A stretch of DNA of 64,000 nucleotides from a bacterium (GCA_029573715.1 JAKQDR010000261.1:1-64000), one strand, 5' to 3'; positions 32,511 to 41,281 are shown, counted from the first letter of the stretch. A program made the numbers and translations. Notes: a model not told the origin generated them from the letters alone.

Positions 32511-33320
32511 ATGACATCCACCGCCAAACATATACGCACATCACTCTCCACATATGCATCACCTGAAAAGGCAACTGTGTATGCTCGTTTTTTTAAAACA
32601 GGCAAGGGGGAGTATGGAGAGGGGGATAGATTTTTAGGAATTATGGTGCCTGATGTACGCAAAGTCGCGAAAGCATATTACAAACAAGTAACCCTCAATA
32701 CCATTCAGAAGCTTATTCAATCACCTTATCACGAGATGAGGTTGTGCGCGCTTGTAATGCTTGTGTACCAATACAATATAGCTGACGATTCCAGTAAACA
32801 GCAGATATATACATTCTATTTGCGAAATACAAAGTTCATCAACAACTGGGATCTTGTTGATTTAACCGCTCCAAATATTGTGGGCGACTTCCTTTTGAAA
32901 AATATCTCAGTGACCGAAGACACCTATTTTGCGCAGACGACGGGGTTCTCCCGAGGGGTACGGCGCAAGCAAAATACGGTGTCGAGGGAAAAACTACCTA
33001 TCATTTTGGTTGAGCTGTCTCGATCTCAGTCCCTTTGGGAACGTCGCATCGCTATTCTATCAACGTTTGCTTTTATCCGCGCAGGCAAACACCAAGAAAC
33101 ATTTGCACTCGCCAAACGGTTATTACACGATAAACACGATCTCATCCATAAAGCAGTTGGCTGGATGCTGCGGGAAGTGGGGAAGCGGGTAGACCAAAAG
33201 CTCTTGTGTGCATTTCTTGATAAACACGCTGACACCATGCCCCGAACAATGCTTCGTTATGCCATAGAGCACCTAACTCCTCAAAAAAGAAAGTATTATA
33301 TGCATCTGAAAAACTCATGA
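32511..33320 (+). CDS. AlkD-like DNA alkylation repair protein
   Basis: The 269-residue protein is an all-helical HEAT-like repeat DNA glycosylase of the AlkD/AlkC type: ARFFKTGKGEYGEGDRFLGI, MVPDVRKVAK, SPYHEMRLCALVML, FINNWDLVDLTAP (with the Trp and Asp of the active site region) and SLWERRIAILSTFAF. It probably removes N3- or N7-alkylpurines. The stop overlaps the start of a truncated DHH gene (ATGA), so a two-gene unit existed once. Confidence 0.9.
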   Translation: MTSTAKHIRTSLSTYASPEKATVYARFFKTGKGEYGEGDRFLGIMVPDVRKVAKAYYKQVTLNTIQKLIQSPYHEMRLCALVMLVYQYNIADDSSKQQIYTFYLRNTKFINNWDLVDLTAPNIVGDFLLKNISVTEDTYFAQTTGFSRGVRRKQNTVSREKLPIILVELSRSQSLWERRIAILSTFAFIRAGKHQETFALAKRLLHDKHDLIHKAVGWMLREVGKRVDQKLLCAFLDKHADTMPRTMLRYAIEHLTPQKRKYYMHLKNS

Positions 33321-33415
33321 GATATATTGTTACGACCGGTCATACGTATGCCGATATTGATGCCCTCGCATGTGTTTTTGCCTATCATGAGCTGCTCCGG
33401 AAATTACAAGCGTAA
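33317..33415 (+). pseudogene. Truncated DHH-family phosphoesterase (N-terminal fragment)
   Basis: A 32-codon ORF starting in the stop of the AlkD-like gene encodes IVTTGHTYADIDALACVFAY, which looks like the N-terminal strand-helix with the metal-binding Asp residues of DHH phosphoesterases and manganese-dependent pyrophosphatases. It then stops at TAA, where the family needs about 270 more residues. No continuation is seen in the other frames before the next gene. It is a decayed gene whose 3' part was deleted. Confidence 0.6.
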
Positions 33416-33451
33416 ACGGGAAGATCTCTTTATCAACTATTTACCGTGGTG

Positions 33452-33457
33452 TACAAT
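33452..33457 (+). promoter_or_regulatory. -10 element for the beta-carbonic-anhydrase-like gene
   Basis: TACAAT ends 9 nt before the ATG at 33467 and inside the tracked ORF extension, so it decides that later start. Confidence 0.5.
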
Positions 33458-33466
33458 ACTTCACAT

Positions 33467-33832
33467 ATGACAAAACATATTGCTCAAGCGTTTGTGGTTG
33501 CGTGTATGGATTTTCGGTTTCAAAAATATTTGCATGAATGGCTGGCAACACAAATGCAAGATAAAACCTATGACTTTGTAGGCTACGCAGGTAGTACAAA
33601 AAGTCTGGATGTTATTATGAGTCAGCTGGATATCTCTAAACGACTCCATGAGATCAAAGAAGTTGTGCTCATCCACCACGAAGATTGTGGTGCGTATGGG
33701 GCAGAGAGCACACCTGAGCGACACGCCACAGACTTGCATAAGGCAAAAGATGTCATCCTCGAAAAATATCCCGATCTCCAGGTCCATCTGCTTTACCTGC
33801 ATCTTGATGGAACTTTTGAGCAGGTGGTTTAG
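33467..33832 (+). CDS. Small beta-carbonic-anhydrase-like protein
   Basis: The 121-residue protein keeps the beta-carbonic anhydrase core: VACMDFRF (zinc Cys plus the Asp-Arg dyad), GYAGSTKS, and VVLIHHEDCGAYG (zinc His and Cys). It lacks the remaining helices of the usual 190-220 residue enzymes. It may be a minimal zinc enzyme or a zinc-binding relative. The ATG at 33467 is preferred over the tracked start 7 codons upstream, which lies in the promoter. Confidence 0.75.
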   Translation: MTKHIAQAFVVACMDFRFQKYLHEWLATQMQDKTYDFVGYAGSTKSLDVIMSQLDISKRLHEIKEVVLIHHEDCGAYGAESTPERHATDLHKAKDVILEKYPDLQVHLLYLHLDGTFEQVV

Positions 33833-33873
33833 CTATTATCCCCACAATCGCGCACGCGCTTTTTCACGAGTGG

Positions 33874-33879
33874 TATACT
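33874..33879 (+). promoter_or_regulatory. Extended -10 element for the LCP gene
   Basis: TGG-TATACT ends 11 nt before the ATG at 33891. Confidence 0.5.
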
Positions 33880-33890
33880 AATCTTTTGAT

Positions 33891-35099
33891 ATGACACATG
33901 TTCCACCACGTAAACTTGCATTCAAATCCCGCCGCAAGCCCGTACATGATACACGCTTAATAGTTTCAATCATCATTGCCTGCGTCGGCCTTATTGTCGC
34001 ATGGTATGCATCCGCACAATATCTGCAAGTCAAGCGAGACATCGATAACCTTTCCTACACAGGGATTCTGCAACCCACCCCAACTCCATACTATCAAAAC
34101 ATCGCACTCTTGGGATATGGGGGCGGAGATCATGATGGCGGAGCGCTCACTGATACCATCATGGTAGCGCGCATTGACAATAGAGCGAAAAAAGTATTTC
34201 TTATCTCCATCCCACGCGACACATGGATTGAGTTGCCACTGTTTGCACAAGGTGAAACCGATGGACACAAAATAAACGCCGCATATGCGCTCGGACTTGA
34301 TGACAGCTGGTACTCAAATAAACCGTCACCCTATCAAAGCAACAATGGGGGAGGGGGGAACCTCGCAAAATACGCACTTGAGCAAGTGATGGGTGAACCG
34401 ATAGACCATTTTGTGGCGGTGAGCTTTGCAGCGTTCACCCAATTTGTCGACACGCTCGGGGGCATCACGATAACCCGTCAAACATCATTTACTGACTATT
34501 GGTACCCAACCGAAGGCAAAGAAACGGATGATTGCGGAAAAAGCGAGGAAGAAATCGCCCAAGTAGAATCAACGCTCTCTGGATATTTGCGTGAACGAGA
34601 GTTTCCGTGCCGATATGAGGTGTTACAGTTTGACGTGGGCACGCATGCACTTGATGGGCAAACAGCACTCAAATACGTACGCTCACGCCACTCAGAAACA
34701 GAGGGGGGAGATTTTTACCGCAGCCAAAGACAGCGAGAAGTCATACGCGCAATTCAACAAAAAGTGCTCACCATCTCGGCAATACCCAAACTTATCGAGT
34801 ATGCACAAACAATGTACAAATATGTGGATACCGATTTCGCCATCTCTGATACTGCAAGCCTTATCCAGCTGGCACTTGCCAAAAAAGACTATGCCATAGA
34901 ATCCATAGCGCTCACTAACGACAATGTGTTTGAGGAGGGAGTGGGGCCAAACGGGGAGTATATGCTCATACCTCGCACTGGGGAAGGGGATTTCACCCCC
35001 ATACATCGGTATCTCTTTGATCGGTACAATGGGCTTTCTGACGCATCAGCGAGTGGGAGGTTCGACCTATTGCTTAGTCCAAAAACACCTTCTCAATGA
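33891..35099 (+). CDS. LytR-CpsA-Psr (LCP) family envelope glycopolymer ligase
   Basis: The 402-residue protein has a cytoplasmic Arg/Lys tail, one transmembrane helix (LIVSIIIACVGLIVAWYAS) and an LCP domain: LLGYGGGDHDGGALTDTIMVARID, SIPRDTW with the conserved Arg-Asp, GKETDDCG and KYVRSRHSETEGGDFYRSQRQREV. LCP enzymes attach wall glycopolymers to peptidoglycan from polyprenyl-phosphate carriers, at the outer membrane face. It fits a Gram-positive-like CPR envelope, with GlmS and the sortase in the same window. Confidence 0.93.
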   Translation: MTHVPPRKLAFKSRRKPVHDTRLIVSIIIACVGLIVAWYASAQYLQVKRDIDNLSYTGILQPTPTPYYQNIALLGYGGGDHDGGALTDTIMVARIDNRAKKVFLISIPRDTWIELPLFAQGETDGHKINAAYALGLDDSWYSNKPSPYQSNNGGGGNLAKYALEQVMGEPIDHFVAVSFAAFTQFVDTLGGITITRQTSFTDYWYPTEGKETDDCGKSEEEIAQVESTLSGYLREREFPCRYEVLQFDVGTHALDGQTALKYVRSRHSETEGGDFYRSQRQREVIRAIQQKVLTISAIPKLIEYAQTMYKYVDTDFAISDTASLIQLALAKKDYAIESIALTNDNVFEEGVGPNGEYMLIPRTGEGDFTPIHRYLFDRYNGLSDASASGRFDLLLSPKTPSQ

Positions 35100-35162
35100 A
35101 TCAAATAGTCGAAGTCAAGTTTGAAAATACCCCCTCGTCCCTGAGCTGTTTATTTCATTTGA

Positions 35163-35168
35163 TAGAAT
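35163..35168 (+). promoter_or_regulatory. Extended -10 element for the 298-residue orphan
   Basis: TGA-TAGAAT ends 7 nt before the ATG at 35176. Confidence 0.45.
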
Positions 35169-35175
35169 ATATATC

Positions 35176-36072
35176 ATGTCATTAGAAGGTGTTTCTACCT
35201 ATCCAACTACCTTAAAAGAAACAAAGGGGAGAGAGATTGCAGGAAGAGAACTGTTCGCAAACAGTATACGTTTCATGCGTCCGTTTGAGCAAAAGGTAGT
35301 CGAAGCTATGTTTAGAAACGTAAGAGCTCAATGGACTTTAAATACTGAAGCTACTGTTGGGTTCGGCGCAAGCGAAGTAATCTATCTTAACTTATTGGAT
35401 CAAGATGATTTAAGACAGACTCTGTTAGAAGAGATGAATAATGCTCGTGGAGATACTCTGTATCCTGGAATGGAGGCCCTAAGCAAAGTCCTGTTTGCCT
35501 CTTCAAATAGGGGTTTGAGCATTGGAAGTGTCTTTAAGCCGTTTGAAATAATGCACAGTCTTGGAACTATGGCAGAAGGAAATTGCCTTAATAGGCTAAA
35601 TTATGGTAGAACCAATTGCCTCGAACAAATGGCATCTGTTGTTGTCATTAGTAAGACGTTCCCACTATTGGACATATCAGAAGCAGTGATTATTCCCTAC
35701 ACCATGCAAAGCATTGGTACTGGTAGTGCAACTCATCTAATGCATGATCATTATGGTGTCTTGCTCACTACAACAGATGGTGAGAAATGGATAATGATAA
35801 ACAGCGGTGCAGTTATGAAGATGAAAGCGATGGAAGATGAATTGGGAGAGTTATCATCAGAGAACATCAGAGAATTTGTTGCATTACAAGTTTCTCAAGA
35901 GAAAAATTCTCCTTCACAACGCCAATTATTAAGGCAAGATAGGACAACTTCCATAAAACCATCTACTCAAATAAACAGAGAGGCGCGTGGAATAGCTGGG
36001 CACTTGGCCCAAGTTTATCGTGCTCAAAAAAAGCTTCTTCGTGAAGAACGAAAAGCTCTCATTAGTGGATAA
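35176..36072 (+). CDS. Orphan hypothetical protein (298 residues)
   Basis: No family is recognised. The protein is soluble. A central segment (GEKWIMINSGAVMKMKAMED) follows a DHYGVLLTTTDG beta-hairpin-like stretch, and the C-terminus is a charged helix (AQVYRAQKKLLREERKAL). NCLNRLNYGRTNCLEQMASVVV contains two cysteines. It is one of the orphan genes placed between housekeeping genes. Confidence 0.6.
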   Translation: MSLEGVSTYPTTLKETKGREIAGRELFANSIRFMRPFEQKVVEAMFRNVRAQWTLNTEATVGFGASEVIYLNLLDQDDLRQTLLEEMNNARGDTLYPGMEALSKVLFASSNRGLSIGSVFKPFEIMHSLGTMAEGNCLNRLNYGRTNCLEQMASVVVISKTFPLLDISEAVIIPYTMQSIGTGSATHLMHDHYGVLLTTTDGEKWIMINSGAVMKMKAMEDELGELSSENIREFVALQVSQEKNSPSQRQLLRQDRTTSIKPSTQINREARGIAGHLAQVYRAQKKLLREERKALISG

Positions 36073-36107
36073 GAAAGTATCCACCGCTACATAGGTCATC
36101 ATTCCGC

Positions 36108-36113
36108 TATAAT
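36108..36113 (+). promoter_or_regulatory. -10 element for rarA
   Basis: TATAAT ends 6 nt before the ATG at 36120, the clearest leaderless arrangement in the window. Confidence 0.6.
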
Positions 36114-36119
36114 CCCCTC

Positions 36120-37319
36120 ATGTCAACTCCTCTTGCCTATGCCCTCAGGCCCACCTCATTTGCTGATTTTATCGGACAAACCCACCTGGTCGGCCCCGGT
36201 AAGCCCATCACCCAAATGATTGAGTCGGGAAGTATTGCATCGCTTGTTTTTTGGGGCCCACCCGGATGTGGCAAAACAACTCTCGCACATCTTATTGCCC
36301 GAAACATTGAAGCAGAGTTTATTGCCCTGTCAGCGGTAGAATCCGGCAAAGAAGAAGTGAAGAAAGCAATCACAAAAGCTCAAAACCTACGAGATGGGCT
36401 TGAGCAAAAGCGCACCATCCTGTTTGTAGATGAAGTACATCGCTTTAACAAAGCCCAACAAGATGCACTGCTTAAAGCGGTGGAGGAGGGGATACTCACC
36501 CTTATTGCCACCACCACCGAAAACCCAGGATTTGAAGTCATACCCGCACTTGTATCCCGCTGCCATGTGTATATGCTTCATGCACTTTCTGAACACGAGA
36601 TGGATTTCATCATTGACCGGTGCATTGTGCATTTAAAAGGGGTAAAAATTGACGAGAAAGCGCGCGATTTCCTCCGTGCATATGCCGCAGGCGACTCACG
36701 ACGAACAATCAATGCCCTTGAGACTGCAGCAAAAATGTCAACATCTATAAGCGTTGAACTTTTATCAACTGTGTTACAAAAAAAGACTATACGCTATGAC
36801 AAAGGGGGAGAAGACCACTTCAACACCATCTCGGCATTCATAAAGAGCATGCGGGGAAGCCAACCGGATGCAGCCTTGCATTATTTGGCACGCATGATTG
36901 ACGCGGGTGAAGATCCTGTCTTCATAGCCCGTAGAATGGTTGTGTTTGCAAGCGAAGATGTAGGAAATGCCCAACCCACGGCACTTGTTGTTGCAACCGC
37001 ATGCATGCAGGCGGTCCATATGATTGGCATGCCCGAGGCGCGCATTGTGCTTGCCCAATGCGCGACATATCTGGCAACTGCAAAAAAATCCACCGCATCA
37101 TATGTGGGCATCAGCGAAGCCCTCCACGACATCGAAAACCTCCCCCTTGACCCAATTCCACTTCATCTTCGAAACCCAGTCAATAAAGTCATGAAAAAAG
37201 AAGGATATGGGGCAGGGCATGTCCGCTACCCCTGGCAAGAACAAAAAGAGGGGGAAACAGTGGAGCAAGAATACATGCCGAAGAATTTGAAGGGGAAGAA
37301 GTATTATCGCACACACTAA
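36120..37319 (+). CDS. rarA: Replication-associated recombination protein A (MgsA/RarA)
   Basis: The 399-residue AAA+ ATPase has [15 protein letters not shown], Walker [10 protein letters not shown] near residue 46, Walker [17 protein letters not shown], sensor 1 [12 protein letters not shown], the arginine-finger segment LVSRCHV, and the C-terminal domain [20 protein letters not shown]. RarA acts at stalled replication forks, as a tetramer that binds single-stranded DNA and SSB. The last 46 coding nt are repeated at 39952, downstream of the subtilisin gene. The upstream -10 predicts a leaderless mRNA. Confidence 0.95.
   Translation: MSTPLAYALRPTSFADFIGQTHLVGPGKPITQMIESGSIASLVFWGPPGCGKTTLAHLIARNIEAEFIALSAVESGKEEVKKAITKAQNLRDGLEQKRTILFVDEVHRFNKAQQDALLKAVEEGILTLIATTTENPGFEVIPALVSRCHVYMLHALSEHEMDFIIDRCIVHLKGVKIDEKARDFLRAYAAGDSRRTINALETAAKMSTSISVELLSTVLQKKTIRYDKGGEDHFNTISAFIKSMRGSQPDAALHYLARMIDAGEDPVFIARRMVVFASEDVGNAQPTALVVATACMQAVHMIGMPEARIVLAQCATYLATAKKSTASYVGISEALHDIENLPLDPIPLHLRNPVNKVMKKEGYGAGHVRYPWQEQKEGETVEQEYMPKNLKGKKYYRTH
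37264..37309 (+). repeat. rarA 3'-end direct repeat, left copy
   Basis: AGCAAGAATACATGCCGAAG and onward to GTATTATCG is repeated at 39952-39997 with a single mismatch, in the same orientation and 2,688 bp away. It codes for [15 protein letters not shown]. Confidence 0.9.
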
Positions 37320-37340
37320 CTCCAAGAAATTTGTTGATGC

Positions 37341-39851
37341 TTACGGCCCCCCACTGCCGTCTGTACCAACTGGCCCATGGCGAGTGATTGTGCCATTTAC
37401 ATCAATATCTTCTATCCAGTAATAATAGACTGAAGGTGTCTTGGTGTTTGCACGTGGCAGAGTATCCAAGTATGCATAACTGCAGCCTTGAGTGCCTCCG
37501 GGAGAGCAAGAAGGAATCATGGTTTTATTTAGTTTCACTGTTGGTTCTTTCGGTGTCGACCCTCTCCATATATTAAATCCTAAGTTGTCCATCTCAGATA
37601 CTGTCACCCATTCTGCCCGCACCTGACTTCTATTTATCCATTGTGCGGTAAATGAATCGAGCAATATTGCGAGGGGAGGTGTGGGAGTAACAACTTGCAG
37701 AGAAAAGTTAAATCCCATAGTTGAATTAATGAAAAAAGAGTTGCCATATCCGGATATCTGAAAATTATTATTATTTGTCTGACATTGGTGTGTGACCCAA
37801 TCTTGTGTCTGTGCATTGAAATACCTGACCGTTGTTTCAGGCGTGTAGCCTTCACCAAAATGTACACAAAGGGTTTCTGCGTCAGTAATCGAATTTGATT
37901 GTAGAAGATTATGAGATATTCCGATATAACTCCAGGCGTTTTGACTCATTACATATGTTGATGAAGAAATTTCGCCTGTTCCTTCAAGCTGTGAATATAT
38001 TGAGGTGTCCATTCCTGGATCAAACCTAATGAGGTATCCTTCGCCAACTTCTATCGGAAAATTATTAAAGGGAGTGTTGTTCACATGCCCAATCCACAAG
38101 GAGCCGTCCCATCTGGCGATATCTCTAGTAAACACACCTGAAAGAAGCGTTAATCTGTCCAATAGCTCTTCTGCTGTGTCCCATTCAGGGCTTGGGACTA
38201 CGTCGGGAGTAAAAGAAAACTGATATGTTGGGATTGGTGTTGGAGTCATGGTCGGTGTATTCAATGGAGTAGGAGTAGGGTATGTTGTATTATCGATAAT
38301 CGCTTTGTACACACTAAGCCTCCCACCACTTCCAATTCTTCCCGCAACCGAATTCATCATTGGTTCTACATTATTGAGTATTTTGTATCGAATATTATCA
38401 GCAGAGTCATTCGAGTCATACGATAAAAGTAAGGCCACCGCACCAGCTACATGCGGACTTGCCATCGAAGTACCACTGAGAGTACTATAAGAATTATTTT
38501 GTATCGTACTCATGATCCCATTCCCTGGTGCAACAATATCAACCGTATTAACGCCATAATTTGAGTATTCAGACAATTTATCCCAACAATCGTGGGCAGC
38601 AACGGATAGTATATTTGGCAAATCGTAACCAGCAGGATAGAAGGGATCTGTATCCGTGTTTACTCCCACCCCATCTCTCCCATTGCCCGCAGCAGCGACG
38701 TAAATTGCATTGTACGCATAACTTTCAAGAATAGCACTATATTCAGTTTGTGAGTGTCCACCAAATCGCCCATAACTATTATTACTTACCTTTGCACCCA
38801 TGATGTTTGCATAGTGAATTGCAGAAGCAATGCTGCTGGAATAAGCTCCTGGAAATATTTTAAGAGGGATTATTTTAACCCTCCAATTTACTCCAACCAG
38901 ACCTGTGGTATTGTTGCCAACTGCACCAATGGTTCCAGATACATGGGTACCGTGACCGTCATCGTCAAAAGGGTTGTTATTGTTCGCGCTAAAATTCCAG
39001 CCTCGTATATCGTCAACATAGCCATTGTTATCATCGTCTATACCATTGTCGGGGATTTCATCTACATTAATCCACATATTTTCAGTGAGATCTTCATGAG
39101 TGTAGTCGACTCCTGTGTCGATCACCGCAACGATGACCGAATCATTACCTGTTGTAATGTCCCAGGCTTCTGGAGCGTCAATATCAACATCTTGATATCC
39201 ACACCTTTGTCCATTATTGTGCAAATTCCACAAAAAAACGAAGCCTAAATCGTTGGGAATAGTCGTTGTCTCAACAATGTAATTTGGCTCAGCATATTCA
39301 ATATTAGGATTTTTCTGTAATTCGACAGCAACCCTTTCTGGTGAAATATCAGCTTCATAACTCACTGTATATGTAGAGTTTAGTCTAACTTTCATAAGCT
39401 CACTTTCATTTACTACCCTGCCTGGATATTTCTTTTTGAACTTATTCAGTTCCTCATTTGGAGTTTGTGCCCCTTTAAATACCTTTTCGAGTGTAATAAT
39501 CGAGTAAGTATTGTGCATGTCTTGCACGAATGAAGGGACAGACGCTTCAATTAGATCACTATAAGAAATGATTTGCCTATCCAATTTGGAAGTTATATCC
39601 TCGTTATTTTTATCTTTGATTCCACTGAGAGGTTCTTTGAACTTTACAATCACCTCTCCATGTTTATATTCCCGATTCAGTTGTGTGGAATTTTTGCTAC
39701 TGATTTTGGTTGCCTGCAGTGGTTTACGTTGTTCCTGAAAGCTATTGTGTGGGAAAAAGAGGGTTACTAGTAAACCCAAAGCGAAAATCAGGCTAAAAAA
39801 TAACAACCCTGTTCTTAGTTGATTGATTTGTTGTAGACTTGATTTGAGCAT
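37341..39851 (-). CDS. Secreted subtilisin-family (S8) serine protease
   Basis: The 836-residue protein has an N-terminal hydrophobic helix (GLLFFSLIFALGLLVTLFF), a propeptide-like region (residues about 60-190, EVIVKFKEPLSG) and the peptidase S8 domain: Asp in AVIDTGVDYTHED near residue 243, His in DGHGTHVSG near 302 and Ser in GTSMASPHVAGAVALL near 461. A Thr/Pro linker (TPTPLNTPTMTPTPIPT, about 535-555) leads to two beta domains, the last of the type FNIWRGSTPKEPTV. No C-terminal anchor is seen, so the N-terminal helix may tether it or be cleaved. It may degrade host or environmental proteins for nutrients. It lies wholly between the two copies of the rarA 3' end. Confidence 0.93.
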   Translation of the reverse strand: MLKSSLQQINQLRTGLLFFSLIFALGLLVTLFFPHNSFQEQRKPLQATKISSKNSTQLNREYKHGEVIVKFKEPLSGIKDKNNEDITSKLDRQIISYSDLIEASVPSFVQDMHNTYSIITLEKVFKGAQTPNEELNKFKKKYPGRVVNESELMKVRLNSTYTVSYEADISPERVAVELQKNPNIEYAEPNYIVETTTIPNDLGFVFLWNLHNNGQRCGYQDVDIDAPEAWDITTGNDSVIVAVIDTGVDYTHEDLTENMWINVDEIPDNGIDDDNNGYVDDIRGWNFSANNNNPFDDDGHGTHVSGTIGAVGNNTTGLVGVNWRVKIIPLKIFPGAYSSSIASAIHYANIMGAKVSNNSYGRFGGHSQTEYSAILESYAYNAIYVAAAGNGRDGVGVNTDTDPFYPAGYDLPNILSVAAHDCWDKLSEYSNYGVNTVDIVAPGNGIMSTIQNNSYSTLSGTSMASPHVAGAVALLLSYDSNDSADNIRYKILNNVEPMMNSVAGRIGSGGRLSVYKAIIDNTTYPTPTPLNTPTMTPTPIPTYQFSFTPDVVPSPEWDTAEELLDRLTLLSGVFTRDIARWDGSLWIGHVNNTPFNNFPIEVGEGYLIRFDPGMDTSIYSQLEGTGEISSSTYVMSQNAWSYIGISHNLLQSNSITDAETLCVHFGEGYTPETTVRYFNAQTQDWVTHQCQTNNNNFQISGYGNSFFINSTMGFNFSLQVVTPTPPLAILLDSFTAQWINRSQVRAEWVTVSEMDNLGFNIWRGSTPKEPTVKLNKTMIPSCSPGGTQGCSYAYLDTLPRANTKTPSVYYYWIEDIDVNGTITRHGPVGTDGSGGP

Positions 39852-39951
39852 ACACCCTTTGTTACAAGATACTGTATAACAAGTATATTGTCAAAGCTTT
39901 TGATACTATTTCTTATATATTTCGAATTTTAATTCTGTACCCAAAGGTAAA

Positions 39952-40007
39952 AGCAAGAATACATGCCGAAGAATTTGAAGGGGAAGAGGTATTATCGGGC
40001 TGATTGA
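39952..40007 (+). pseudogene. Remnant of the rarA 3' end (right direct repeat)
   Basis: The segment encodes [17 protein letters not shown] and then TGA, against [17 protein letters not shown] in intact rarA. 45 of 46 nt match before the ends diverge. Both copies retain a proper stop, so each could have served as a functional C-terminus. It is either a displaced native 3' end after insertion of the protease gene or the scrap of a second rarA. Confidence 0.85.
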
Positions 40008-40014
40008 TATGTAT

Positions 40015-40359
40015 CTAGATTTTTTTAATTCCATCAAAGCCCGCCTTTGAAACGACCCAACCTCTATTTCCTCCTCGTGTTGGGTGAGGTGAAAATGCAA
40101 ACACGGTCCCGCATTGAAATGGGCATAGCATCCTAATGTCTACACCCAGCCCAGTGGGGGATTCATGATTAAGACGTAATAGGGCAGTTTCTTGCACTGA
40201 GTCTGTGCCAGGATATTTATTGTAACCTGCACATAGTTGATTGCTTCCAAGTTTACGATGCATAGGTAAGCCTGCTTTACTAGCAACTATAAGCATTGCA
40301 GGTAATCTTGAATCAACGTCTCCGGGTAATTCATCAATACGGCACCATGCGTCCAGCAT
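40015..40359 (-). CDS. Orphan hypothetical protein (114 residues)
   Basis: I do not recognise this soluble protein. It contains three cysteines (two in MLCPFQCGTVFAF, a CxxxC) and a hydrophobic strand DSRLPAMLIVASKAG. TATAAA with an extended TGA lies 6 nt before its ATG, supporting a real leaderless gene. It begins right after the rarA remnant. Confidence 0.5.
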   Translation of the reverse strand: MLDAWCRIDELPGDVDSRLPAMLIVASKAGLPMHRKLGSNQLCAGYNKYPGTDSVQETALLRLNHESPTGLGVDIRMLCPFQCGTVFAFSPHPTRGGNRGWVVSKAGFDGIKKI

Positions 40360-40365
40360 ATGTTT

Positions 40366-40371
40366 TTTATA
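40366..40371 (-). promoter_or_regulatory. Extended -10 element for the 114-residue orphan
   Basis: TGA-TATAAA ends 6 nt before the ATG at 40359. Confidence 0.4.
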
Positions 40372-40480
40372 TCAGCAATTCGAAATACAATAATGGATAC
40401 TGAGTGTCATTAGTTTATCGACAATCACACATTGAACACGTATTAATATTAGCACCATATCCCTATCCCTTTTTCATTTG

Positions 40481-40642
40481 TTATTTAACGTCGGGCTTAC
40501 CCCCTCTACCATATCGTCTAATCTTTGGAGTCGACTCTAAAGGTTTACGACTGATAAGGCGATAAAATATGTTTTCAGCGAGCTTTGCTGTAAATCGCGT
40601 GACCGGCTCGACCTGAATAGTCCGTTTTTCTTCCAACGACAT
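40481..40642 (-). CDS. Small basic ORF of 53 residues
   Basis: This short ORF is not in the supplied track. It starts with ATG at 40642 (MSLEEKRTIQVEPVTRFTAK) and ends with a basic tail (IRRYGRGGKPDVK). It begins 11 nt after the stop of another small ORF, so the two may be one unit with the Nudix gene, or parts of one decayed gene. No family is recognised. Confidence 0.35.
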   Translation of the reverse strand: MSLEEKRTIQVEPVTRFTAKLAENIFYRLISRKPLESTPKIRRYGRGGKPDVK

Positions 40643-40653
40643 ATGCAGATATT

Positions 40654-40809
40654 TTAATGCTTATTTTTAAAAACAGTGCCCCTGCGTACATTTTTTCTGA
40701 CTTTCTCTGCGATACATCCAATGAGGCGAATAGGGTCCAAAAAAGCTTGTCCCCGGAGCACGCGATACAGATAATCATGTTTTTTGGGTTGCTGTTCTGA
40801 TGCGCTCAT
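40654..40809 (-). CDS. Small basic ORF of 51 residues overlapping the Nudix stop
   Basis: The ATG at 40809 overlaps the TGA of the Nudix gene (ATGA), the typical layout of translational coupling. The product contains KHDYLYRVLRGQAFLDPIRL and ends in a basic tail. It is not in the supplied track because of its size. No family is recognised, but the coupling makes it credible. Confidence 0.4.
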   Translation of the reverse strand: MSASEQQPKKHDYLYRVLRGQAFLDPIRLIGCIAEKVRKNVRRGTVFKNKH

Positions 40810-41255
40810 GCAGATAGCATATCACGCAGATGTGCTGCGTGGGTGCGCACCAGCTGACCAATGAGGTTTGCCTCATCAAACATCGTAAGCAGCTCATCAA
40901 AGGTCGCGAGTGCATATTCTTCGTGCTCATCAGACAGTTGTATAGTGCCTTCCACACGCCCGGCATACGTCAGGCGAATAACATGCATCTTTTTTTTCTC
41001 AACCCAAATATCTTGCGCTCCCAACAAAGCAGACGTTTCCCAATGATCTGCGCTGTATTCCAATCCCGCCTCTTCACGGATTTCTCTTTGTAAGTTGTCA
41101 TACAAAGAAAGTGTGGGGTCGATTCTGCCTCCGGGGATATCCCACATCGTGCCTTGCACATGGCTATATGCTACGCCCGAGCGCCGGAGAACCAAGAACT
41201 TGCCATTATATACCGCAAGAATCTTAACACCGACTTGAAGAGTGGTAGGGTTCAT
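40806..41255 (-). CDS. Nudix hydrolase
   Basis: The 149-residue protein has a Nudix fold with GTMWDIPGGRIDPTLSLYDNLQREIREEAGLEY. The REIREEAGL helix carries the metal-binding glutamates; the region between GG and REI is slightly longer than the standard GX5EX7 box and lacks the first Glu. An HVIRLTYAGRVEG strand and a C-terminal helix follow. It may hydrolyse nucleoside diphosphate derivatives such as oxidised nucleotides or nucleotide sugars. A TAGAAT box lies 9 nt upstream of the ATG. Confidence 0.88.
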   Translation of the reverse strand: MNPTTLQVGVKILAVYNGKFLVLRRSGVAYSHVQGTMWDIPGGRIDPTLSLYDNLQREIREEAGLEYSADHWETSALLGAQDIWVEKKKMHVIRLTYAGRVEGTIQLSDEHEEYALATFDELLTMFDEANLIGQLVRTHAAHLRDMLSA

Positions 41256-41264
41256 GGCGGTACT

Positions 41265-41270
41265 ATTCTA
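41265..41270 (-). promoter_or_regulatory. Extended -10 element for the Nudix gene
   Basis: TGC-TAGAAT ends 9 nt before the ATG at 41255. Confidence 0.45.
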
Positions 41271-41281
41271 GCAAAAATCCC

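Noticed and set aside
40575-40778. 67-residue minus-strand ORF in the track
   Set aside because: Two other short frames on the same strand, one overlapping the Nudix stop by ATGA, read more like protein and explain the region better.
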